Source: Variovorax sp. 679
Lineage (GTDB): Bacteria > Pseudomonadota > Gammaproteobacteria > Burkholderiales > Burkholderiaceae_C
Direction: 5' to 3'
NCBI RefSeq assembly: GCF_003952185.1
Contig: NZ_RXFS01000001.1
Location: forward strand, 62,001 to 126,000
DNA length: 64,000 bases
Under the pieces are notes generated by a model. The model saw only the letters and a list, made by a program, of their open reading frames with translations. It searched no databases and was not told the DNA's origin. Made by a program: the position numbers and the translations under genes. The first letter of the stretch is position 1, and each line of letters starts with the position of its first letter. Positions 8,907 through 17,227 of this stretch are shown here, piece after piece.

Positions 8907-9227
8907 CTAGAGAGCTGGACCGCAGGCGCCGCGGCCCTCTTCCCCTGTCCGACCTTGGGCCCCGGACTCATCCGCTGCCTCTACTTTTTTCAGAAGTACC
9001 TGTGAAAGTTCAACAGCCTCGGTCGCCAGGTCAGCCGCAATCCACATGATGTTGTCCCGATGCTTCGTCCCGATCGCATCGAACCATTCGCACCAGTCCC
9101 CATAGCAGCAACTCAACAGAGATTGCAATTGGGTCAACTTGTTCTCAAGAATGTCCGACGGATCCTGCTGATGGGTTGCGTCGTCGGATACGGGCGTGTT
9201 TTGCCCGGCGATAATTTGATCAGCCAT
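8907..9227 (-). CDS. Hypothetical small protein beside the methyltransferase
   Basis: I do not recognise this 106-residue frame with certainty. It is same-strand with, and 59 bases upstream of, the methyltransferase gene. The middle part, CCYGDWCEWFDAIG through WIAADLATEAVELSQVLL, looks like a compact helical protein; the last 20 residues are charged and glycine-rich. The start at 9227 has GAGAG upstream; an alternative GTG lies at 9257. It may be a small accessory or regulatory protein of the modification module. Coding is supported mainly by context. Confidence 0.5.
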   Translation of the reverse strand: MADQIIAGQNTPVSDDATHQQDPSDILENKLTQLQSLLSCCYGDWCEWFDAIGTKHRDNIMWIAADLATEAVELSQVLLKKVEAADESGAQGRTGEEGRGACGPAL

Positions 9228-9543
9228 TTGATGTGCTCTCTTTCGAAGGGTATGCACGTTGAGTGGTCAGACGGCCATGGTGTTAGCGCACCTTGGCCGT
9301 CGCCTTTTGTGCCTCACATCGACATCGCTGCGGTGTGCATCGACGTCCCGCCGTGAGGCGCGGCGGTCGTTCAAATGTATGGGAGAACCGCGCTGGCCGG
9401 CGACTCCATGCAGTGAACAAATTGGGGATCGCATCGACTTTGCGTGCGTGACCGCGATCGTTGCGGTGTTAGCGCTCAAACCTTGATCTGCTCACCCTTC
9501 GCACGAACGAGTGAACGTCGGTTCGCAGCAGGCCTGCTGGGCC
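9228..9543. other. Noncoding stretch with a hairpin, border between defence and T6SS regions
   Basis: No gene is apparent. A strong hairpin spans 9270-9301: GACGGCCATGGTG pairs with CACCTTGGCCGTC with one T-T mismatch and the loop TTAGCG. It is followed on the plus strand by GCCTTTTG, a poor terminator tract. The stretch separates the end of the immunity-like gene from the upstream side of the small minus-strand gene. Confidence 0.45.
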
Positions 9544-10551
9544 CTACTCGTAGCACCCACGCGCCAGCAACGTGACCCGGTAAATGCGATCTTCAAGAAA
9601 GCTGTAGAGCACATGAACATCGCAGAGGTCCGTGCGCCACAGCTGATAGCCATCGTCGCGATCCAGCGCTTCCTTGAATGGGCGCGCCGCGGCTTTGGAC
9701 ATCGTCACGTCGACGGTGTCGCTCATCTGCAAGCCCCATGGCAAGGGGCCTGCGTAGCCGCTGCTCTGAAAATCCAGATCCGTCCGGTAGCGCACGCCGC
9801 TCAGGCAGGGTTCGCTGCTTCGTGGTGCTCCCGGCACGGCATCCGCCATCTCGGCGCCTGGCTTGAAGTAGAGCTCGACGCCGAACTCCCGGGAGTAGTC
9901 GGCTTCGCCGTAATCGGCAATCTCGCGGGCCTTCACGCCCAGGGAGAACGGAGCGAACTGGGCGTCCTCCTGCAACTCGGCCAACGGTCGACCGAATTGC
10001 CGCGCGAACTGTTCGGGTGTGGGCATCGCGCTTGCAGATACCGGAGCCACACGGGGCGGCGTCATCGTCACCAGCTTGAGCCGCCCCGTGTCGCGCTCGA
10101 AGCTCACGTCCACGTCGGCATCCGGCGTGGACCATCGCGCCTTGAAAACATTCAGGCCTACCCGCCACAGTTCCGCCGGCGAACCCAGTCGCCGCAGCAC
10201 ATCGCCGACCATGTCGTCGGCGCGGAGCGCGAGAGGCAATGCACCCGCGTACGGAGTCCATTGCGGGTCGAAGTGCAGCAGTAGCGAAACCCGGCTCAGT
10301 ATCAGGTTGCCCTTGCTGCGAGGCTCGCCATATCGAGCCTCGTAGCTGTCCGCATCGGTGAAGAACAGGTAGATGCCTTCCGCCGGGTTCACGAGCGAGA
10401 GGCGATGGTCCGTGCGGGCTTTCTTCAGCGCCTCGTCGTCGATCCACTCCAGTTGCTCCCAGCCTTCGACCAGCGCGCGCACCCGCGCGCTCTGCCAGGC
10501 GTGGCCCAGCAGATAGTTGCTCGTCTCGAAGGCGTGGGTCTGGCTGCTCAT
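9544..10551 (-). CDS. Immunity-like protein with duplicated domain (T6SS module)
   Basis: A 335-residue soluble protein, last gene of the T6SS effector module. Its two halves are similar: the first contains YAGALPLALRADD, then LGSP, then WRVGLNVFKARWS; the second YAGPLPWGLQMSD, then WRTDLCDVHVLYS and RIYRVTLLARG. The smaller gene upstream shows the same Y-x-G-x-x-P, G-x-P, W and I/L-rich ending pattern. I infer an internally duplicated immunity protein of the family that protects against toxins. The ATG at 10551 was chosen because it falls 25 bases after the previous stop; the frame is open further upstream. No signal peptide. Confidence 0.6.
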   Translation of the reverse strand: MSSQTHAFETSNYLLGHAWQSARVRALVEGWEQLEWIDDEALKKARTDHRLSLVNPAEGIYLFFTDADSYEARYGEPRSKGNLILSRVSLLLHFDPQWTPYAGALPLALRADDMVGDVLRRLGSPAELWRVGLNVFKARWSTPDADVDVSFERDTGRLKLVTMTPPRVAPVSASAMPTPEQFARQFGRPLAELQEDAQFAPFSLGVKAREIADYGEADYSREFGVELYFKPGAEMADAVPGAPRSSEPCLSGVRYRTDLDFQSSGYAGPLPWGLQMSDTVDVTMSKAAARPFKEALDRDDGYQLWRTDLCDVHVLYSFLEDRIYRVTLLARGCYE

Positions 10552-10576
10552 CTGCGGAACCAGGGCGCGCAAGGCG

Positions 10577-11059
10577 TCACTTGAAGGGAACGGAGAAGGA
10601 GAGATTCCACAACGAACCATCGTCGTTGTAGGTGGCGCGCACTTGCAGCCCGTCCTTGATCCACTGGTCCCACTCGACCACGTCGTCGTCTTCCTCAGTC
10701 AGGTCCGGCGTGCCGAACTCGGTCAACGCATCTTGCCGCTTGGCAATCGGACCGCCGCTGAACGGAACTGTCCCCTTGTAGGGCTTGAAGCTCTTGCCGC
10801 CCGGGCCATACGCAAACACGGCCGCCAGGATCGCCTTGCCCGCGTCTTTCGGGGCGCCCATTTTTCGTTCGTAGCCTTCACGCTCCCAGAATGCCAGCTC
10901 GAGCCCCAGCGACTTGAGCTCGATGGCGTCCGAGCCTTCGGCGCGGAGTGTCTTGGCCGACAGAGCCTGGACGCCTGCTCCCACGGACTTCAGGAGTTGA
11001 TCGAGGTTGGCGTTCAGCTCGGAATGTCCGAGGAAGGGCAGTAGTTCGTTCAGTGTCAT
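10577..11059 (-). CDS. Putative immunity protein to the adjacent effector
   Basis: A 160-residue soluble protein 24 bases downstream of the effector gene. The C-terminal half has YKGTVPFSGGP, then FGTPDL, then WDQWIKDGLQVRATYNDDGS, a pattern common in immunity proteins of polymorphic toxins. The N-terminal LNELLPFLG segment is helical. Position immediately after a toxin gene, small size and lack of export signals all fit a cognate immunity protein that neutralises the nuclease in the cytoplasm. No exact family name is claimed. Confidence 0.7.
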   Translation of the reverse strand: MTLNELLPFLGHSELNANLDQLLKSVGAGVQALSAKTLRAEGSDAIELKSLGLELAFWEREGYERKMGAPKDAGKAILAAVFAYGPGGKSFKPYKGTVPFSGGPIAKRQDALTEFGTPDLTEEDDDVVEWDQWIKDGLQVRATYNDDGSLWNLSFSVPFK

Positions 11060-11083
11060 GCGTTGCGCTCCTGTACTTTCAAA

Positions 11084-12292
11084 TCATTTTCTAGCCGATT
11101 TCATGGCCTGCTTCAGCCACTTCGTCCATTGATCGTGGGTCATCTTGGTGATCTCCTCGGCCGCCTCGCGGTACTTTCCCTTGCAGCCGGGGTCGTACTT
11201 GTCGATCTCCTGGAGGATCTTCTCGGTGTTCTCCTTGGCGGCTCTCTGCAGGTCTTGCGCATCCCTCGTCGGGCGCCTGACACCGTCGATCTTCTGATGC
11301 TGCCGGCCGCCGAACGATTCGCTGTGGTCCCGGTGCAGTTCGGTGGGTGTGGCAATGGTGGGGGCGCTGTCGACGATGGCGGTCTTCTCGGCCTTGGTGA
11401 GCGGCGCTCCCTTGATCTCGGCGGCACGCTCGAGCAGCGCCTTCTGTGACGGGATGTGGTCCCAGTTCATCCCTTCATTGTCGTGTTTCAACCGATCCTT
11501 GTAGGGGCCCTTCTGCCCGCACTTCGGCTTCGGCTTGACCTTCTTCTTGACCTGGGTGTCTTTGTTCTTCGATCCGCCACCCGATTCGGCCTTTGCAGCT
11601 GCGGCTTCCTTCTCGGCCTTTTTTGCCGCGGCCTCCGCTGCTTCTTTCTCGAGCTTCTCTTTCGCGATCCGCTCGGCAAGGAGCTTCTCGGCCTGCTTGA
11701 TGCCGACCCGCTCGCCGCCCTTCAGTGCGCCCTTGATCGCGATCTTGCCCGCCTTGGCTGCAATGCCGCCACCCGGCACCAGGTTGGCGGCGGCCGATGC
11801 GCCGGAGATGGCGGCATTGACGTAGTCGCCTTCGGCCGCATAGATCGCCGCGTTGGCACCGTCGGCGAAGATGCCCACCACGGGAATGACGCCGCCGACG
11901 TCCAGCACGGTGTGGGTGATCGAACTGCCCCAGCTGCTCCACCAGCTCCCTTCCTTCGGCGTCTCGGGCTTGACCTCGGGGTTTGCCTGCTTGGCGGGCA
12001 CCTGCGTGGACGGGGTGTCGCCGACGGCGGGGCCGAGCGTGTTTCCATTGGCGTTGGTGCCAGGCTTCCTGGGCTTGAAATCAGGAAGCTTGGTGTTGGG
12101 TGTGTCTCGCTGGAGCTTTTCGTACTCTTCCTGGCTGAGCTGAATGAACGAGGTCGGCTCGCCCTGCGGTGGGTACGTGGGGTACCGCATGATCACCACC
12201 GGCTTCGGAACATCGGCCGGAATGAAGGCAATGCCGATCGATCCGCCGTCCCCCGTCGGGACAAAGGTCGCGGAGGTCGTGAGTTCCGTCAT
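11084..12292 (-). CDS. T6SS effector with C-terminal putative nuclease domain
   Basis: A 402-residue protein in three parts. Residues 1-110 are Pro-rich and linker-like. A small, Gly/Ala-rich hydrophobic region of about 130-200 (VGGVIPVVGIFADGANAAIY, then GDYVNAAISGASAAANLVPG) is the pretoxin segment often placed before nuclease toxins. A Lys/Ala/Glu-rich, likely coiled, stretch of about 200-260 leads to a toxin domain. This ends with CGQKGPYKDRLKH, NWDHIPSQKALLE and TPTELHRDHSESFGGRQ, where the spaced DH, H and DH residues suggest a metal-dependent nuclease, possibly His-Me-finger-like. Delivery by the upstream PAAR-like protein and VgrG is inferred from context. Confidence 0.75.
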   Translation of the reverse strand: MTELTTSATFVPTGDGGSIGIAFIPADVPKPVVIMRYPTYPPQGEPTSFIQLSQEEYEKLQRDTPNTKLPDFKPRKPGTNANGNTLGPAVGDTPSTQVPAKQANPEVKPETPKEGSWWSSWGSSITHTVLDVGGVIPVVGIFADGANAAIYAAEGDYVNAAISGASAAANLVPGGGIAAKAGKIAIKGALKGGERVGIKQAEKLLAERIAKEKLEKEAAEAAAKKAEKEAAAAKAESGGGSKNKDTQVKKKVKPKPKCGQKGPYKDRLKHDNEGMNWDHIPSQKALLERAAEIKGAPLTKAEKTAIVDSAPTIATPTELHRDHSESFGGRQHQKIDGVRRPTRDAQDLQRAAKENTEKILQEIDKYDPGCKGKYREAAEEITKMTHDQWTKWLKQAMKSARK

Positions 12293-12295
12293 GCC

Positions 12296-12652
12296 CTACT
12301 TCCCGTTCATCCAGAACAGATCGTCATGCCGCACCACGAGCTTGCCCTCTGCGCGCACGGTTGCGCTGTGATCCTTGGGATAGCACTTGCCCTGCACGGT
12401 CCCGCTCTTCACACCCTTGGCAGCACCCGCCGCGTCGCCGATGGTGGTGGGTACGATGCTCATGTCGTACACCACCACCGGATGCCCGTTGGCGCGCACG
12501 CTGAGTGCCACCGACGTCGTGCTGTTCAGCTGCGCCGTCACGGGGTAAGGCACGGGTGGAATCGAGCTGCCCATGGGCGTCTTGCAGACGTCGGGGGCAA
12601 GGCTCACGACCTTCCAGCCTCCCTGCTTGCGCGCGGCGACGTTGGCGCTCAT
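12296..12652 (-). CDS. PAAR-like protein (DUF4150)
   Basis: A 118-residue protein with the DUF4150 pattern: SLAPDVCKTPMGSSIPPVPY, then VVVYDMSIVPTTIGDAAG, KSGTVQGKC and VRHDDLFWMN. These proteins cap the VgrG spike and carry effectors. The ATG at 12652 overlaps the DUF2169 stop (ATGA), and the effector gene starts three bases after its end, so the three genes are one translational unit. The frame is open much further upstream, but that part is a shadow of the DUF2169 gene. Confidence 0.88.
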   Translation of the reverse strand: MSANVAARKQGGWKVVSLAPDVCKTPMGSSIPPVPYPVTAQLNSTTSVALSVRANGHPVVVYDMSIVPTTIGDAAGAAKGVKSGTVQGKCYPKDHSATVRAEGKLVVRHDDLFWMNGK

Positions 12653-13992
12653 GGCGTGGGCTCCAGCGCCGCCGTCTGGCCGGGTTGTGGCGCAGAACGA
12701 ACCAGCGGTGCATGCGGGTCGGTCTCGAAGCGCGCCTCGATCACCCGCACGGGCGCATCCGACGGAATCCACACGCGATGCACAAGCGACAGCGTCAGGG
12801 CTTCGGCATCCACGAGCACGGTGTCGGTGACCATGGGCAGCGGCAGCAATGCACCGTTGTCGAGCCGCAGCAGCACCAGCGCGCGGTGGCCAGGCAGGGT
12901 AAAGGACAGGTGGCCGTCCGGTGTCGACGCGGGGTCGGTCAGGTTCCACAGCTCGATGCGCGCGTCGGGCGGCAGATACGGAATCTGCTGGTCGGCGGGC
13001 GCCGCGTTCCAGTAGCCGAAGTCGAAGTCGTGCGGTGGCCAGGGGTGGCGCTGCGCGAGCCATGTGTCGTCGTAGGTGCCCGCGAGCGCCAGCCTGGGTG
13101 CCCAGGCTCGGCCCACGACGCCAAGCCCGGCCGGTTCGCGGCCATAGCCCTGCGCGACTTCGGCCATGGCCCGCGCATCCAGATTCACCCCGGCGTGCTT
13201 CGCCAGCACCGGCTGTTGCATGCGCTCGTGCGCTGCTTCGATCTGGGGTGCGGGCATCCGCTCGACGGCGGGCAGCCCGGCCTGGCGCGCCAGATCGCCG
13301 GCACGCCGGTCGACCCAGCCCTGGCCCAGCGGGTTGGAGAAGCAGACCTCGTTCAGCAACGGCGGCTCATCGTCGGGAGCGTCGGGCCGGCGCAAGAGGC
13401 TGCGCCCGCCGAAGGCATGCTCCCAGCGCACGGGCACGCTCTCGACGGGCTGCGAAACAATGCGCGCCCATTCACGGCCATTGCGCAGATAGAGCAGAGA
13501 AGGACCGCTGACGAGCAGCCGCTTGTCGAGCACCGTGCGCGGCGCGGCCAGTGCCTCGGCCCGGCGCTTCTCGTCTTCCCATGCGGCTTGCTGCTGCGGC
13601 GTCAGCCGGGCCCCCGGGTGAAGCGGCTTGGGCGGCTCCGGTGGTTGCGCCCACTGCTGGCCGGCCGTCACTTTCACGCGCACTTCCCATTCGGGTGCGG
13701 GAATCCCCTCCGGCGCATGGGCGGTGGCATTCACGATCACGTCGCAGCGCGGCTTGTAGGGAGCCAGGTCGCTCTCCTCGCGCGGGCTCGATGCGCCCTC
13801 CTCGCCCCAGTAGGCATCGGCCAGTGCCAGCGGCACCGGGTCTTCGTCGTTGACCTCGGCCTGCCAGCGGCCTTGCCTGCCGCGCACGAGCCTGTAGCCG
13901 ACCTTCATGGCGACGACCCTGTACTCGCGGTCGCCCGGCGTGGCCGCGCGAAAGCACAGCGCGTCGAAGGGCGTGAGGTTGCGAAACTCCAC
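12649..13992 (-). CDS. DUF2169 domain protein, T6SS effector adaptor
   Basis: A 447-residue protein beginning VEFRNLTPFDALCF and continuing with VAMKVGYRLV and ADAYWGEEG, the usual opening of DUF2169 proteins, which serve as chaperone or adaptor between a VgrG and its PAAR-linked effector. LHPGARLTPQQQAAWEDE and HAFGGRSLLRRPDAP are further family features. The GTG at 13992 is ten bases after the vgrG stop; the frame extends to 14091 inside vgrG, but family alignment argues for the shorter form. It precedes the PAAR-like gene with a four-base overlap. Confidence 0.85.
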   Translation of the reverse strand: MEFRNLTPFDALCFRAATPGDREYRVVAMKVGYRLVRGRQGRWQAEVNDEDPVPLALADAYWGEEGASSPREESDLAPYKPRCDVIVNATAHAPEGIPAPEWEVRVKVTAGQQWAQPPEPPKPLHPGARLTPQQQAAWEDEKRRAEALAAPRTVLDKRLLVSGPSLLYLRNGREWARIVSQPVESVPVRWEHAFGGRSLLRRPDAPDDEPPLLNEVCFSNPLGQGWVDRRAGDLARQAGLPAVERMPAPQIEAAHERMQQPVLAKHAGVNLDARAMAEVAQGYGREPAGLGVVGRAWAPRLALAGTYDDTWLAQRHPWPPHDFDFGYWNAAPADQQIPYLPPDARIELWNLTDPASTPDGHLSFTLPGHRALVLLRLDNGALLPLPMVTDTVLVDAEALTLSLVHRVWIPSDAPVRVIEARFETDPHAPLVRSAPQPGQTAALEPTP

Positions 13993-14002
13993 TGCGAGGC
14001 AC

Positions 14003-16264
14003 TCAGTTGAGGTCGATGTCCTTGCCGCTGATCTGCACCGGCCCGCTCGCGGAGAAGTCGAAGGTCGACCCGCTGATGGTGACCGCGCCATCCGAGGTCA
14101 TGACCAGCGAGCTCTTGCCGCACACCAGCTCGATGCGATCGCCGGCATGCAGGGTCAGCGACTTGCCCACGTCCACGCGCTTGGACTGCCCCACCTGCTC
14201 GGTCTGCATCAGCGCGACGGTGGTGTTCATGGCCGCGCCCACCGTGATCTGGTAGCCGAGGCCGATGGTCAGCGCCTTCGCGAGCCCGATGGTCTCGGCC
14301 TTGGCCAGCGCGATGGTCTCCATCTTCGCGCCGCCGATGGTCACGGTCCGGTGCTCGCCGATGTTGATGGTCTCGTTCAGCCCGACCTTCTCGGTGCGGT
14401 TCATGCCGATGCCGATGGTCTCGTTGAGGTCGACGGTTTCGGTGCGGTTCTTGTGCACCGTGATGGTCTCGTCGAGGTCCACGGTTTCCGTGCGGTTCTT
14501 GTGGATGGTGATGGTCTCGTTGCCATCGACCGTCTCGGTGCGGTCGTTGTGCACCGTGATGGTTTCGTCATGGTCCACGGTCTCCGTGCGGTCGTGCTTC
14601 ACGTGCACGGTCTCGTCGTTGTCGATGGTCTTCGTGCGGTCGTGGCCGACCCAGTGGGTTTCGTCCTTCTCGACTTCGATGTCCTGGTTGCGCTCGGCGT
14701 GCAGCCATACCTGTTCCGCGCCCTTCTTGTCCTCGAAGCGCAGCGCGTTGGCGTTGGCGTCGGTCGCGCCTTCGGAACTGCGCGTGAGCAGGCCGCTCTG
14801 CGTGGCGTTGTCGGGCAGCGTCCACGGTGGCATGTTGTCGGCGTTGTAGACGCGACCGGTCACGATGGGCCGGTCGGGGTCGCCGTTCTCGAAGTCGACG
14901 ATCACCTCCTGCCCGATGCGCGGGATTTGTATGCCGCCGAAGTTGGTGCCGGCCCAAGGCGAAGACACGCGCACCCAGCAGGAGCTGTTCTCGTCCTTGG
15001 TGCAGTAGCGGTTCCAGTGAAAACTGAGCTTCACGCGGCCGTATTCGTCGGTCCAGATCTCGCGGCCTGCCGGGCCCGTGACGATGGCGGTCTGCGGGCC
15101 CGTGGTGCGCGGGCGAGGTGCTTCTGGCGCCTGCGCACGAAAAACCTTGCTGCTGGGCAGGACCTCGAAATCCACGCGGCACTCGAACTCCTGCTGCGCG
15201 CTGGCATCGCCGATGTCCTGCAGCCGCAGGTGCGCATCGGTCACGAGGTACTCGCGGTTGGAGTCGTTCTGCGGATGCCGCTCAAGCGTCATCAGGCAGC
15301 CCGGCACCACGGCGCGCAGGTTGCCCGAGCCGCTGGCGCGTTCGCCCTGGCTGCCGGTTTCTTCCATGCGGGTGCGCACCAGCTGCTCGCCCTCGGACTC
15401 GACCACGTAGTCGCCGGGCCAGCCATAGCGCTCCTGGCTGCCTTGCGCGGTCTTGCGCGGCATGGCGCTCACCTGCTGCAGCCGTGCCTTGGGCCGCTTG
15501 AAATCGAAGTCGTCAGTGACCCAGCGGCCGCTTTGCAGCGTCTCGCAAGCGTTGAAGCGGTCGCAGTGTTCTTCGCGCACGGTGTCGTCGGCGCCATGGA
15601 ACGGAATCTTCTGGTAGCCCCCGCTGGCGTATGGCTGGTGCGCCGACATGTCGTCCACGATCACCAGCTTGTGGGTGCCCTCGGCATGCTCGAAGAAGTA
15701 GTAGAGCCCCCATTCGTGCATGAGGCGCGCGACGAAGTCGAAGTCGCTCTCGCCGTACTGAACCTGGAATTCGCGCGCCGGATAGCTGCGGGTGGCCTTC
15801 ACTTCGTGGGCGAACTCGTAGTCGGACAAAACCTCGCCGAGGATGTCGAGCACGGTCTTGTTCTGGAAGATGCGGTAGTCGCTCGTGCGCGTGGCCAGCG
15901 TGAGCCAGGGCTCGATCACTCCCTCGTACAGTGCGCGTCGGTTTTCCAGGCGCAGGAAGCGCACGCGTGTCACAAGGCCCGAGATGTGGCGCTTGTCTTC
16001 GCCCGCGCCCGGGCGCCCATCGAGCACGATGTGCACCGTGAGCGTCTCGCCCACGAGCTGCTTGATGTTCACGTTGGCGGCCTGCCGCTCGTTGTAGCCC
16101 GCCTGCTCGGGCGTGCTGAACGTGATGGTGTAGCCGAACAGCTTGCTCAGGCCCTCGTCGCCTTCGATGGCGATGGGCTCCAGTGCGGGTTGCCCACCAA
16201 GCGTGGGCATGGCGGCACAAGAAGCGGTCAGAACGCGGATTGCCCGCGCTGCGCCTGTTGGCAT
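14003..16264 (-). CDS. vgrG: Type VI secretion tip protein VgrG
   Basis: A 753-residue spike protein. The N-terminal part has PALEPIAIEGDEGLSKLFGY and FEVQYGESDFDFVARL-like segments of the phage gp27/gp5 fold, followed by WTDEYGRVKLSFHW and CWVRVSSPWAGTNFGG of the OB-fold. Residues of about 540-690 form a beta-helix needle of degenerate short repeats such as DRTETVD and NETITIHKN, and the end is ISGKDIDLN. It pierces target membranes and carries the downstream PAAR-like spike and effector. It lies 110 bases downstream of hcp, with a hairpin between them. Confidence 0.96.
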   Translation of the reverse strand: MPTGAARAIRVLTASCAAMPTLGGQPALEPIAIEGDEGLSKLFGYTITFSTPEQAGYNERQAANVNIKQLVGETLTVHIVLDGRPGAGEDKRHISGLVTRVRFLRLENRRALYEGVIEPWLTLATRTSDYRIFQNKTVLDILGEVLSDYEFAHEVKATRSYPAREFQVQYGESDFDFVARLMHEWGLYYFFEHAEGTHKLVIVDDMSAHQPYASGGYQKIPFHGADDTVREEHCDRFNACETLQSGRWVTDDFDFKRPKARLQQVSAMPRKTAQGSQERYGWPGDYVVESEGEQLVRTRMEETGSQGERASGSGNLRAVVPGCLMTLERHPQNDSNREYLVTDAHLRLQDIGDASAQQEFECRVDFEVLPSSKVFRAQAPEAPRPRTTGPQTAIVTGPAGREIWTDEYGRVKLSFHWNRYCTKDENSSCWVRVSSPWAGTNFGGIQIPRIGQEVIVDFENGDPDRPIVTGRVYNADNMPPWTLPDNATQSGLLTRSSEGATDANANALRFEDKKGAEQVWLHAERNQDIEVEKDETHWVGHDRTKTIDNDETVHVKHDRTETVDHDETITVHNDRTETVDGNETITIHKNRTETVDLDETITVHKNRTETVDLNETIGIGMNRTEKVGLNETINIGEHRTVTIGGAKMETIALAKAETIGLAKALTIGLGYQITVGAAMNTTVALMQTEQVGQSKRVDVGKSLTLHAGDRIELVCGKSSLVMTSDGAVTISGSTFDFSASGPVQISGKDIDLN

Positions 16265-16330
16265 GACACTCTCCCTGGAATTCGGATCAACGCACGAAAG
16301 TCAGGACATCGGGCCGATCCTCGCGGCCCG

Positions 16331-16361
16331 GTGAAACGGAAGCGGCCCGCTTCCGTTTCAC
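16331..16361 (-). other. Intercistronic hairpin between hcp and vgrG
   Basis: GTGAAACGGAAGC and GCTTCCGTTTCAC form a perfect 13-bp stem with the five-base loop GGCCC. It lies 13 bases after the hcp stop. No T-run follows on the minus strand, so rather than a full terminator it may protect the abundant hcp transcript or partially attenuate vgrG. Confidence 0.6.
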
Positions 16362-16374
16362 GCACAAGGAAGGA

Positions 16375-16857
16375 TCAGGCTTCCTTGTTTTCCTTGATGT
16401 TCCAGGCCAGAACCGTCTCGGCGCCCTTGCCGCCCTTGTCGGTCTGTTCCCAGTACTGCTGCTTGACCTTCGCGGCCTGGAACGCGTACTGCACGAACGC
16501 CGCATCCGAACCCTGCTCGGCCGTGTACTGCACCGACGTCACCAGCACTTCTTCCAACGTCACGCGCGTGTATTCGATCTGCGAACCACCGGCCTTGCAC
16601 ACCGACACTTCCACCTTGCTCAGGTGCTTGCCGCTCGCGCAGTTCTTCATGACGGACGGTGCCGCCTTGTCGATGCGCGCCAGAACCTGCAGGTCGTTGA
16701 AGCTGGCCTTGCCGACGCCACCGCCACCACCGCTGACCATGTTGCCGGGCTGCGTTGCGCCCCATGCAAACGACTTGATGTCCGTCCACTCCTTGTGGTT
16801 CGAGTCCTTCGATTCGCCGTTCGCGCCTTCAACGCGCATGAACATGTCTACTGCCAT
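16375..16857 (-). CDS. hcp: Type VI secretion tube protein Hcp
   Basis: A 160-residue Hcp-family protein: MAVDMFMRVEGANGESKD at the N-terminus, KEWTDIKSFAWG, a Gly-rich loop near 43-48, then LEEVLVTSVQYTAE and a Trp/Asn-containing end. Hcp hexamers form the secreted inner tube. The ATG at 16857 has GGGAG upstream; the open frame extends 67 codons further without similarity to the family. A GC hairpin (16880-16898) sits just upstream of the ribosome site. Structural T6SS sheath and membrane genes are not in this window, so this is an auxiliary cluster. Confidence 0.95.
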   Translation of the reverse strand: MAVDMFMRVEGANGESKDSNHKEWTDIKSFAWGATQPGNMVSGGGGGVGKASFNDLQVLARIDKAAPSVMKNCASGKHLSKVEVSVCKAGGSQIEYTRVTLEEVLVTSVQYTAEQGSDAAFVQYAFQAAKVKQQYWEQTDKGGKGAETVLAWNIKENKEA

Positions 16858-17227
16858 GACTGATTGCTCCCTGGGTTGTGGCGCCCCCTCCGGGCGCCGT
16901 GAACATTTACCGCCACTGCGGCGGCACGATTGAAATCCGGTCATGGCAGCACTCATGTCGTGCCGCCACCGGAGCCAAGTGAGTGCGATGTTCGGATCGG
17001 ACTGTGACAAACGGATTGAATTCGGACGAATTCCTTTCCTGATCGCGTCATTTCTCACAAATCATTTTTCGAGCGCCTCAAAGACGACAGCAAAAAGAGT
17101 TAATCAAAATTAACCAATGCTTCAAATCCGAAAACCAAACAGTTCATTGGCCTGATTTCTCATCGAACGAAAAAACCCGCCATCGAAACGATGGCGGGCC
17201 TTTTCTGATTTGCAGAGCCAAGGGCAG
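16858..17227. other. Noncoding stretch upstream of hcp
   Basis: No convincing gene. The hcp leader occupies the left part, including a small GC-rich hairpin at 16880-16898. The middle, around 17040-17160, is AT-rich. The right part contains the terminator of the Sir2 gene, listed separately. The hcp promoter should lie here but no clear -35/-10 pair was identified. Confidence 0.6.
17170..17198 (-). terminator. Rho-independent terminator after the Sir2 gene
   Basis: CCCGCCATCG and CGATGGCGGG form a perfect 10-bp stem around AAA, followed on the minus strand by six T (17175-17170). It lies about 30 bases downstream of the Sir2 stop codon and would end the tRNA-array/Sir2 transcription unit. 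Confidence 0.85.

Noticed and set aside
1..9227. Prophage or integrative element carrying the defence genes
   Set aside because: No integrase, phage structural gene, direct repeat or tRNA attachment site seen; lower GC alone is not enough.
9270..9301. Hairpin as a terminator
   Set aside because: No sufficient T-run on either strand and no gene ending next to it; kept only as an unexplained hairpin.
13907..16933. 1008-codon plus-strand open frame opposite vgrG
   Set aside because: Low-complexity His/Arg/Val-rich translation with no family features; it is the antisense shadow of the high-GC vgrG, DUF2169 and hcp genes.
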